Positions 32,376 through 41,534 of a stretch of 64,000 bases of DNA are shown piece by piece. The notes beneath the pieces are model-generated. The model was not told the DNA's origin. It worked only from the letters and a program-made list of their open reading frames with translations, and made no database searches. The position numbers and the translations under genes were made by a program. Origin of the DNA: Seminavis robusta (taxonomy: Eukaryota > Bacillariophyta > Bacillariophyceae > Naviculales > Naviculaceae); the NCBI GenBank assembly GCA_903772945.1, contig CAICTM010000134.1, forward strand, positions 1 to 64,000. Direction: 5' to 3'. Position 1 is the stretch's first letter; every line of letters starts with the position of its first letter.

Positions 32376-32991
32376 TTTGGTTCTTGCTTTCTTGTGTCGG
32401 CAAAGACACAGACACCTCAAGTGCTTTGGATTGGTATGAAAAACGATTCGAATGAAAGATCAGACGACCAGACTGATACCCTCTTTGGGAAACTGACCTT
32501 CAACTATGCCAGAGCCACGTATAATATCGACACCTATAGCCAGCAACAACCAGGAAAACTGATCTCTTCGTTCATCTCATGGGCACATCAATATCAAAAC
32601 ACTGCTACACTCAGAGGCTTCGCCTTATTGGACTGTTCTCAAGGCTTCGCGCAAGTGGAATGAAATTTTTGAGAGCTTTTGAGGTGGGCTTAAAATGGTG
32701 CCGGTAGCTGACAGCTTAGCCATTTTCTTTTGAGTCGAGTAAGTCGAGTCATGAGTCGATTGACGAGTAAGCTTCGTGATTGATGACGTCATCCCGTTGT
32801 TTTATTTGGTTATCACGAATGAAGTCCAGACGTGGATACCGTGCTTGGTACCCGTACCGGTACGACGGGTTTTGTCTGATGAGCCTAGACTTCTTCTTCT
32901 TCACATTGTCAAACCTTTAGAAAGCAACATCCAAAACCTCGACCACAAAACAAACAACCGAAGGCAGGCGAGCGCAAAACAAGAAAGAAAA
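32376..32991. other. Divergent promoter region, XPG / E2-F-box gene
   Basis: Contains direct and inverted GAGTCGA repeats (32730-32766) and TACCGGTA at 32855-32862. The E2-F-box leader is A-rich just before its ATG. A short open frame at 32394-32663 has no family features. Confidence 0.5.
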
Positions 32992-35088
32992 ATGAACACG
33001 AGCATCCTCGTTCTTCCCAACCCCCGGAAGCAACACGCCATTCGGCGGCTCCACAAGGACTGGAGAGAACTGAAACAAGAAAAAGACACGCTGCCAACCA
33101 TCTCGGCTGCTCCCACCTCCAGCATTTTCGAATGGCATTGCAATCTCAGGCCAGATCATGGACCATACGCGTCCACAATCATTCATCTGATACTTCAATT
33201 CACAGAGGATTATCCACACAAGCCACCTCGAGTAAAGCTTTGCTCGTGGATGAACCACCCCAACGTCTTTTCGGGAGGGTACATATGCCTTGACATGATT
33301 CAACCATGGGGACAACGGTATCCACAACCCTACACGGGCTGGACCTCGGCATACTCGGTTCTCAGTCTGTTGCTGCAGCTGCAGTCCTTCTTGTTTGCCG
33401 AGAACATTCCTCAAATATACGGCACAGCAAAGGGCCTCCTTGGTGGGAGACGATCCAAGGGGAAAATTGGCGACGCCATTCATCGTGCTCAACAATTCAC
33501 TTGCGCAGTCTACACACACGACGGAACACGGAGAATACACACGCACAGCAACCCGTGGCCGCCTCTGCCGACAGCCACGGGTATGGTTCCGCAGCCATCA
33601 CTATTATCACGACGAGACACACAACGGGCCAACAAACCCCTTCCTTTCCTGCCACGCGAGATTTTTACAAAAATCTTTTCCTTTCTGAACATCAGAGGGC
33701 TGGTCCAGGCTCGGGATGCTTGCGCCGAATGGGGAAGAATTGTCCATTCGTTCAACCTATTTGAACGATCCCAAGTCATGTGCTTTCATACCAAGGCCAC
33801 TGTCGACGACCCGGACACCATCCTGGGCATTGGCCTGAGCGTGGAATACTACCCAGACGGCAAGACACTCAAGATGGCCACGTCGCCGCTCGATGTCTTG
33901 TCACTGCATGCTTTTCAGAAGGAAAATATCCGCGGGGACGTTTGGGGAACCCGTCGCTTTGGTTTCTTTCTGCCGCTGGTCTTGAATCCTGATCATTCCG
34001 CCCGGGCTGTGGACAGAATGGAAAAAACAATGTATTCCATTATGAAGAACAGCGTCCTGCATTCATACGATAGCAACAGACGGCAACCACCACCACCCCG
34101 TCTTCGTTACGACCAGAAAGCCCACGCCGCGTTTCACCCACTCATGGCCTTTCAGTTGCTGGCAATTATGATGAATTCCATGGTCGTCCAGCTCATGAAT
34201 GCAGCCGAAGAAGGGGGAGAAGTCACCCGCTACGCCAGCGAAAAGGCTCTCGAAGGCTACTGCGCGTTCCACCATATTCTTTTGTTTTTTGCCAAGAGAT
34301 ATCCCGTGCTCGAGCAACACGCAGAGAAGCAAGTCTCTCGCTTCCTCTCGGCCTACTACTTTCGGCACAAGCTCCAAGAACCAAATTTGGGATTGCTTCT
34401 GATATGTCTCACTTTGAGCAAAACTGGATGGAATTCCCTCCGAAAACCACTCGTCATGGAGGCATTTGATCGCAATGTACGTTGGCTTTTGCGAAGCTAC
34501 CCATTGCTAGCGGAGGACTCCATATCTGCGGAAGATCGGTTACAATGGACTTTCCAGGGTGCCAAGACGTCCCTTCGCCTGTTGATGTTCCAAGCCTACT
34601 TTATGTCGCGTATTGGCAGGCCCTCAAATAAGCGTGGTCCCATGGAAGTGTTGGATCAATACGAACGGCAAATGGGAAAGCCAACCCCCAAGCAAAAGAA
34701 AGACCTTCAACGCAACGCCAAAGAGATTCTTGCGGTTACGACGTGGTCTCGATTCTTTCAGCGCTTGGGTGGGCCGATACCATCGGATGCTCGGCTTGCA
34801 GATATTCTGAAGCAGGCCGTTGCCAATAGCTTGCGAAAGAGATACCACGACCCAAACGAAGAAGCCAACAGAGTACTGAAGGAGAGGATTCGGGAGGAAA
34901 GGTGGCAAGCTGGAGCGGATGAGCGCGAGCAACGAGAGGCAGAGAGACTGCAAGAATTCTGGGAAACGAGGGAACGGACGCAGCGGGAGAGGAGAGAGGC
35001 GGAGAGGGAACACATGGCTCAGGAAGAGTTGGAGCGAGGCCAGGGGACTTTGCAAGGATTCGCGGGTCGGCCACGGAGAACTAGTTAG
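32992..35088 (+). CDS. E2-like UBC domain fused to an F-box domain (single polypeptide)
   Basis: A 698-aa single-exon protein. Residues 1-190 form a ubiquitin-conjugating (UBC) fold: FEWHCNLRPDHGPYASTII, FTEDYPHKPPRVKLCSWMNH, then HPNVFSGGYICLDMI, where Cys99 stands in the catalytic place of the E2 HPN...C block; a Trp-rich YTGWTSAYSVLSLLLQLQSF follows, the usual helix. Residues 216-260 are an F-box (LPFLPREIFTKIFSFLNIRG), the Skp1-binding motif of SCF ligases. The middle (290-600) is predicted mainly helical with no domain I recognise, and the end is a charged coiled coil (EEANRVLKERIREERW, then many RE/ER repeats). The frame is open from 32776, but an A-rich leader and the domain start favour the ATG at 32992. 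F-box activity would recruit substrates through SCF while the same chain carries an E2: this is inference. Confidence 0.8.
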   Translation: MNTSILVLPNPRKQHAIRRLHKDWRELKQEKDTLPTISAAPTSSIFEWHCNLRPDHGPYASTIIHLILQFTEDYPHKPPRVKLCSWMNHPNVFSGGYICLDMIQPWGQRYPQPYTGWTSAYSVLSLLLQLQSFLFAENIPQIYGTAKGLLGGRRSKGKIGDAIHRAQQFTCAVYTHDGTRRIHTHSNPWPPLPTATGMVPQPSLLSRRDTQRANKPLPFLPREIFTKIFSFLNIRGLVQARDACAEWGRIVHSFNLFERSQVMCFHTKATVDDPDTILGIGLSVEYYPDGKTLKMATSPLDVLSLHAFQKENIRGDVWGTRRFGFFLPLVLNPDHSARAVDRMEKTMYSIMKNSVLHSYDSNRRQPPPPRLRYDQKAHAAFHPLMAFQLLAIMMNSMVVQLMNAAEEGGEVTRYASEKALEGYCAFHHILLFFAKRYPVLEQHAEKQVSRFLSAYYFRHKLQEPNLGLLLICLTLSKTGWNSLRKPLVMEAFDRNVRWLLRSYPLLAEDSISAEDRLQWTFQGAKTSLRLLMFQAYFMSRIGRPSNKRGPMEVLDQYERQMGKPTPKQKKDLQRNAKEILAVTTWSRFFQRLGGPIPSDARLADILKQAVANSLRKRYHDPNEEANRVLKERIREERWQAGADEREQREAERLQEFWETRERTQRERREAEREHMAQEELERGQGTLQGFAGRPRRTS

Positions 35089-35579
35089 CTAAAGGCTAAT
35101 TGATGCTAGCTTGCCTATGGCTGGCGGAGCGGCGAATGCTTGCCTTGTTCGTTTCGTTCGTGCTTCTTGGTCAAATAGGGGCTACCCAGCGGGATCCTCG
35201 CCAATCCAAGGCGCCATGGGCTCGTCCCTCTGCGAAGCTGGAAACACATGAAGTTCTGCCGCCAAATCCAAGAGTCGTGAATGGTAATTGGATTTTTGGA
35301 TAAAAGTAAAAAAGGCTTGGTTCCCAGCGTATTAATAGTTTCTTTGTGCAACATTGGTAAAAATGAATAAACTAAACAAACCGAAAGACTCAGAACAGAA
35401 AAATGAGGCATGTCTCCAAAAGCCGTTGCTCATCATCCGATGTACCGGTAGCTAGCAAGTGAGCCTGTCAATTTTTTTTGGCCCGTGACTTGAAGCGGGA
35501 TTTTCATTGTCACAAACACAAAATCTCTTCGAATGTCCAAGTCTCAATTGTCTCAGATGTTGTTGGTTTGCAGCGTATA
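35089..35579. other. Intergenic
   Basis: No gene is seen; TACCGGTA occurs at 35443-35450. Confidence 0.5.
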
Positions 35580-37537
35580 ATGAATCCAGAGGGCTTCGAG
35601 GTTGGCATGTTAGGCCACCAGACAAGAACAGAACGATGGCGAGAGCAAGCGAAGCCTCGGGATCAAGATGACAGCAGCAACTTCCGAGAGCACTACACGA
35701 TAAGACGCACTGCCCCTCCTGCCACCGGTGGTAGCCGATATTCCTGGAAAAGCAACAAAAAGAGCAACCGAAGAGTCGATTCCAACACCCTTTTTGCCGA
35801 TGAATACAGTGTCGAATCGAATGGGAATGACTCTGCAACCACCACAGAATCGGTGCAACAGCAGCGGAAACGAAAGTGCGCCATGAGGGTCATGGCCTTG
35901 TACATGGCCGTTGCGACCATCACATTTGTGTCTGTCCTGCTTTGGAGAATGGGTCTGGCTTTCAACGAAATCGATGACGATTACAGTTCACTTCAAGATC
36001 ACTACTCCAACCAGACAGACTTTGACGAGGACGGTCGCATGATATGCAATGGATTGGCATCAAATTGTCACAGAAGAGCCAATGAGCTCATGTACGCCAC
36101 CGTACACAATGCCATGAGCAGTCGAGAAGATGGCTTTCTCGCATACAACAATCTGTTCCCCTTGGAGGATGCTCTCATGGCTGGGTTCAGGGGGATAATG
36201 GTGGACTCCTGTGACTGCAAACGGGTGGGAATTCAGCTCTGCCATGGTAAGCAGCAGCAGTTCCGTTGCACCTTTGGTGCACATCTATCTCTTGTCTCTG
36301 TCTCACAGGAAACCCACCTTGTTTCTGATATCTCGTTTGATAAAAGGACTTTGCGTTGCTGGCTTCAGAAGACCCAAGAATACCTTTCAATCTATTGTGG
36401 ATTTTATGGTTGAAAATGAGTTTGAGGTGGTCATTATAGAGATTGAAGTCAGAGGGGAGAGTTTAGGGCCTCTTTTTGAAATTATTGCTGAAGTACCTGG
36501 ATTCAAAGAGTTGATTTACCAGCATCCTGATGGTGACATGCCGTGGCCAACACTGAAAGAACTGATTGAAACGGGAAAGGTAGGCAGAAGTCATCGCTGT
36601 CGATGGCACTTGCCACGACATCTTCTCACACTTCCTTGCATGAAATTTACAGAGACTGATCGTGTTTTCGCATAATGACAAGGGTTGTGACGACCGTGGG
36701 AATTGTCCAGTTGGTGTCATGAGCACATACAAATACGCATTTGAGACACCTTTCGCTCAAAGGGGGGTGTCAGAGCTCATGGATCTAGAAGGTACATGCA
36801 TTGTGAGCCGAGGCTGGTCCGATTCTGATTTCATCATTTCAAATCACTTTGCCAACAACGATCAAGGCATTCCTGAGCTTGGGATTGCAATCACTGTCAA
36901 CTCTGCCGAGAACCTTCTAATCCGATTGGAATACTGTCAACACAAGTTTGAAACCGATTATGGAAACCCAATCATCAATCTGCTCGTCGTGGACTTTTGG
37001 AACGTGGGAGATACTCTGGCGGTGGTACACAAATACAACAGCGAACTTCCTGTCATAACAGATGCCCCCTCCTCGCGTCCTAGTTACACACCTACCGAGT
37101 CACCAAAGCCATCTGCGATGCCTACGCGAGACACCAGCGTAGCGATTGAAGATGTGCTGTTGACGCCTTTACCCACTGTTTCGCCAACCACAGAGATTCC
37201 TACCTCAACTCCTAGCAAGTCACCATCGACAAACCTCCCGTCTATGACACCCACCCCACAGTCGACCGAGATGCAAGGTTCTCAAAGTCCAACGCTTTCA
37301 CTGGAATCATGGTTTGAATCTTTCATGAACACAGCTCCCACCGCTACGTCAAACAATGATATTGGGTTTGAGGACGAAAAGGAGATACAAGATGGCCTCG
37401 TTTCTTCAGCTTTCGAGAACCATAACATGTCTGGGTCGATGTTGATATCAGAGTTGACTCAGGCTCCATCTGACAACGAAGAAGACGATGGTCACTCTAT
37501 TCCTCTTCTAGAAAAAGAACCAAGGCCCAGCACATAG
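35580..37537 (+). CDS. Membrane-anchored PI-PLC X-domain-like protein (3 exons)
   Basis: Exons 35580-36246, 36347-36579 and 36653-37537 join in frame to 594 aa. Residues 1-100 are basic, cytosolic-type; residues 104-125 (VMALYMAVATITFVSVLLW) form a signal anchor, so the rest faces outward (type II). The catalytic part begins ELMYATVHNAMSSREDGFL with His176 (HNA motif), then AGFRGIMVDSCDCKRVGIQLCHG with His222 (LCHG), the two histidines expected in eukaryotic PI-PLC-X-like phosphodiesterases; the partner block LIVFSHNDKG follows. The C-terminal 180 residues are Ser/Thr/Pro-rich (SYTPTESPKPSAMPT), a stalk or wall-linked region as seen in diatom extracellular proteins. Substrate unknown; the family hydrolyses phosphoinositides or GPI-type lipids. 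Start codon chosen as the first ATG in frame; an upstream GTG/TTG stretch is unlikely. Confidence 0.8.
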
Positions 37538-37853
37538 CGACAATCCGCTGGAATGCTCGGCTCGTGGCTTACATCAAGACCATCGTAGTAGAAGTAGTCT
37601 AAGTTATGCTTTCACACCACAGTATAGGTGGCAGTGACATGCTAGATTGTTGTAGATTTGCTAAGAACTCGGAACTCCGGTACAACTCCGAGTAGCTGCC
37701 TTCATAGAGGCTTCGAACTTTTGGGGTATCCCATTCTGCACTGTGCGACATGCCGCAACGTCCATGTGGATCCCGACTTGGAACAGAGAACCATCGAAGC
37801 GTACTGAAGAGTAGGATTCGATTCGATGGTGCATATCTTCCGCAACACACACT

Positions 37854-38829
37854 TCAGTACGGCGACGCCGTTGGTGGATACTGCTCCGGAGATTCATCGA
37901 CAGCGTCTTCTCCGTCTTCGTTCGCCGGGGCTTGCTTGCACCCTCCAAATGCACACGTTGTTGTGCCATTCGACGCATCGATGGCTTCAGCCATCATATG
38001 TAGAAACAATCCCACCGCCACAAAGATGTGAAAGAGTCCGTTTTCGTTGAAAACAAGCCGGTCAGGGAAGACCACATTTCGGTAGCATTGACAAAATACC
38101 CCAGAAAAGACACCCAGAACCACAAAACCAATTGTAATGGTGGCATTCCCGAGTGCTCGAAGGATCTCACGGCGAACCATGTACACAACAGAAATGACAG
38201 CAAAGCTTCCCAGACACCAAAGCGCCGCAAACACTGTTTTCTCGAAAGCAACCACGCAAAATGCAACGGCAACATTGGGCACAGCAAGGCACATTCGGAG
38301 ACGGGTGTTCTCTGTCAGGGTGAATTCTAAACAGGGCAATGCCAAAACTGTAAAGCCAACGCTGAAAAGAAATATGGTCTTGCCTGCGGGGTCCGATGGA
38401 TTGGTGAAGAACTGGTGGTAGATTCCTGATGTTACGGTTGATGTGAGCGGCATGATGCCATTGTTGATGGGGTGAAACGCAAAACGATGCTTCACTCACC
38501 TGCATACGAGTAGCCTTCGGGAAAGGGAGACGCAGGAAAAGCGATATGTCAGCGGTGCTGTCATGATGGTGGGCGTGGTACGCAATTTCTTGGGCTTACC
38601 GACGCTTTGCAGAAGGAAGTACGCCATCAAATAAGGATCTTGTTTGAAAAAGCACTGCATCAACAGAGCGCAACCACTGATCCCACCAACGAAGTAATTC
38701 GTCAGAAAAGTTGAAAACGCGCTGGGAGAAACAGGACAAAGTACGACGTGAGCAGCATTCGGCCATCACGATGTCACAAGGAAATTTCTTCACTCACTTG
38801 TCCACGGTGTTCGCAGGGTCGATGGACAT
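37854..38829 (-). CDS. Unrecognised polytopic membrane protein (4 exons, one 15-nt microexon)
   Basis: Exons (minus strand) 38798-38829, 38600-38721, 38500-38514 and 37854-38425 join with GT-AG sites and a perfect frame to 246 aa. Read with the other frame of exon 2 the protein would be soluble, but this frame gives membrane text that continues into exon 4 (NYFVGGISGCALLMQCFF, then VGYSYAGIYHQFFTN across exons 2-4). At least six hydrophobic segments follow: TIFLFSVGFTVLALPCLEF, AVAFCVVAFEKTVFAALW, FAVISVVYMV, ATITIGFVVLGVFSG and FHIFVAVGLFLHMMAEAI. A short acidic, Pro-rich tail ends the chain. The His/Asp-bearing last helices (FHIF, HMMAEAID) could bind metal, as in some integral membrane hydrolases, but no family was recognised; a DUF6962-like or ceramidase-like fold would be a guess. 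Convergent with the PLC-like gene. Confidence 0.65.
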
Positions 38830-39070
38830 GGTGGTAGCGTTGCGGATTGCAGAAAAACAATATCGACGATGAGGAAGATGGCTTGAAGATGGCAAACAAC
38901 AACAGGACGTATTGGACAACTCTCAGCACGAAGAGTCGAGGACGCTGTTGGAGAAAATAAAATGCACCAATGACACCGAGAGTGAGCAAAACAATTTAAA
39001 TTGGAGCGTTAACGTTGCTGTGTCAGCTAGTCGAGAAACTAAATTTAACTCAAAATGAATGCTTTATCTG

Positions 39071-39099
39071 AATCGAATCGAATCGAATCGAATCGAATT
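39071..39099. repeat. GAATC pentanucleotide microsatellite
   Basis: Nearly six AATCG units in a row. Confidence 0.95.
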
Positions 39100-39124
39100 A
39101 CTACGGTACCAGTACGCTACCTAG

Positions 39125-39216
39125 TTGCCCTCAACTACCAGCTAGCAAGCTGAGGGCCTTTTGAACTTTATTGCCCTCAACTACCAGCTAGCAAGCTGAG
39201 GGCCTTTTGAACTTTA
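39125..39216. repeat. Perfect tandem duplication of 46 bp
   Basis: 39125-39170 and 39171-39216 are identical. Each unit contains the inverted arms GCCCTCA and TGAGGGC. Confidence 0.95.
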
Positions 39217-39218
39217 TC

Positions 39219-39220
<2 letters not shown>

Positions 39221-39250
<30 letters not shown>
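39221..39250. repeat. (GT)15 microsatellite
   Basis: Fifteen GT units within the MITE-like element. Confidence 0.97.
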
Positions 39251-39251
<1 letters not shown>

Positions 39252-39253
39252 GC

Positions 39254-39406
39254 GTACATATGGTGCGGTTTCCCTAGTAAGATTAAGGCTATCAAAGCGA
39301 ACACGTACATAGGGTGCGGTTTCCCTAGTAAGATTAAGGCTATCAAAGCGTACAGGTACATATGGTGCGGTTTCCCTAGTAAGATTAAAGCTATCAAAGC
39401 GACTGA
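39254..39406. repeat. Three tandem 51-bp units
   Basis: Units start at 39254, 39305 and 39356; they differ at only a few positions. The period of 51 keeps both strands open (17 codons per unit). Confidence 0.95.
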
Positions 39407-39484
39407 TTAGCCTTGGCTTTAAGAAACATACCAAAAAATGAAACCTTTGCCTTTAGATAAATGCTAGTTGAGGGCACTAGCCTA

Positions 39485-41534
39485 CGGCTGTCTGTTCTAT
39501 TCGAATGATCAATCAATCGAGTGTCTGTCGAATCGAATCAATAATAGCTACAATGTTACCGGTACAGTGCACAGAAGTCGTGCGCAGACAAGCTCTCAGG
39601 GGGTTTTAGAATAAGTGGATTATCTATGGAAGCCAGTTGGGGCCAGGCTTAAAAGAAGAGTCGAAATTCAAGACTAGCTAGCTGGGTTCCCTGGGCCGTG
39701 GGATTGGGGGCGATAAATTGAGGACCAGTACGGGGCCAAAGGGCTTGGTTGATTTTACAGTGACCAGTTGCTAGCTAGCTGTAGCGGTTGTTCTTGGTTG
39801 CGCAGATCTGCTGAATGCATGCACGGGCTGGACCCGTACTGTACCGGTACATTTAGCTTTCATTACACATTCCGTTGAGGCTTTAGTATTTTATTGTATT
39901 TTATAGTATTGCGCTGTGGTGGAAAGAACTTTCTCATTACTTCTCGATTCTCGAGATAACTCGTGATGACCCTTGGCCACCTCCTCCCGTAACAAAAAAA
40001 AATGCAAGTTGCATGGAACACAGGAGAATCTCTCCTTTCTCAAACGATATTTCGATCGGACACTGTACATGTAAAGCAATCTGACAATCTAAGAGTACTA
40101 CTACATGTACTGCAATTGCGGCATCTTATAGCTCTTAGCTATGGCTAGCGGTACATGTACTCCTGGTGTGGACGTGGGACACACTGCAACGAAGATCAGG
40201 GATTCTGAAGTTCAACATATTCTTTGAAAAAGAAGCTGGATCAACGCGGACTTCTTTCTTTAGTTGTCCTCTTTGACCATCATCCTGACAAAGTCAAGAG
40301 TTTCAGGGAACTGGCACCAACACACTCCATTGTTTCCCATTCTGGAGACAACCTTTACAGAGCACTTCCTCATATTTTGTTGGAAGCAAGCATTGAAGAA
40401 AGCTTTCGCAGCAATTTCAAAAGTCAAAAGCAAGTCTTAGGGAATAAGTGTGACCATGACTGTGCCTTCGCCCCCTTCGATTCGGCTATGCTTCTTTTCC
40501 ATGTAGGACCGGTACCATCAAATTGGTAGAGGGGTAGCATTGTAGCATTGCATCCCACTACCCAGCTAGCAGTCTATCCCAGAGTATCAAAATTGAGAGT
40601 TTCGCTGGCTCTGGGTTGACATTTGATTCACCAACCAGGGTGGTGGGAGAAACAATACTAAGCAAGGGAGGTGGGTTGGTTGAGCTTTTGAGCTTTAGTT
40701 TGTGGAGGGAGAGAGGCTTCTCTCAGAGGGTTTCCTGTTGCAAAAGCTGTTGCCTACCATGGCTAGTAGCTACACGTACGGTCTTTGGAGGCTTGATTTG
40801 AATTCTTCTAGTTTTGCACAAAGCAAGGGCATTGCGCCCGGGTGAAAAGTTGCCTGCTCTTTTGATCTACCGTACAGTAGGATCCAGATCGCCAGAGTCC
40901 AGAGTCTCTTGGCGTCGCAGGCACCAGGGCCGGCAACGACAATTGGGAAGTTGTTTGTTTGCAGGACTGAGCCATGGCAAGGCCTATGTTGGCCAAAAAT
41001 TGAAATAATAACACAACCTCTTCCAAACAACGTGCTAATGCTGAGAGGACTTTAGCTCTTGGAACTTGGTTATCCATTCAGAAACATCATGTTGTATCGT
41101 GGAGATGAGGTGAGCAACTATTTACGCAGACACACATCAGGTTCTGCGCAGCTGTGCAGCCATATGACGCATTTTTCTAAATCTTAATGTATCTCCATTC
41201 CCTTAGTTCATTTATTCTGCTTTGGCCTGTTGCGCCACTGTTGGATATATCGTGTTCTTGCCAATAGGCTTTTGAGCATTTTTACTGAGTACTGCACTTG
41301 GGCAACCACCAAGCCGACTTCCCAAAGCGACGAGGCCAGAGTCATTGTGAGAAAAAACCTTCCGCCGTAGATTGAAGACAGAGGACATCAGAGAACGCAC
41401 TGCAGCCCGCAGCCATGGACTAAGCTCGGTCTCACAACACAGAAGTTTCAGCAAGGGCTTGTTCGACCCGAATATTTTATTAAAAATAGTCATCTCTTGC
41501 CTCTGTTGATACGTCGTCTTGGGGATTGTTATTC
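39485..41534. other. Long intergenic region, no gene recognised
   Basis: It holds the dispersed repeat copy B (39600-39676), TACCGGTA at 39557-39564 and 39842-39849, GCTAGCTAG runs, and GTACATGTAC palindromes near 40060-40160. Short frames at 40224-40529 and 40770-41077 lack family features. The last part is the promoter of the cyclase gene. Confidence 0.5.
39600..39676 (-). repeat. Dispersed repeat, copy B (inverted relative to 20399-20480)
   Basis: Reverse complement of 20399-20480 with small indels. Confidence 0.75.

Larger units (their letters stand above)
39119..39484. mobile_element. MITE-like element with imperfect terminal inverted repeats
   Basis: Left end CTAGTTGCCCTCAACTA near 39121-39137 and right end, reverse complement CTAGTGCCCTCAACTAGC, near 39463-39480 pair with one gap. 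Between them sit a perfect tandem duplication, a GT microsatellite and a triplicated 51-bp unit. There is no coding capacity. The short size and inverted ends suggest a non-autonomous DNA transposon; the class is unknown and no target duplication was verified. Confidence 0.5.

Noticed and set aside
32394-32663. Plus-strand frame of 89 codons between XPG and the E2/F-box gene
   Set aside because: No motifs, sits in a divergent promoter region.
39177-39434. Frames with 17-residue repeats and a THTHTH run in the MITE-like element
   Set aside because: They follow from the 51-bp period and the (GT)15 tract, open on both strands without any other coding support.
40224-40529. Plus-strand frame of 101 codons
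   Set aside because: Isolated, without family features or supporting neighbours.
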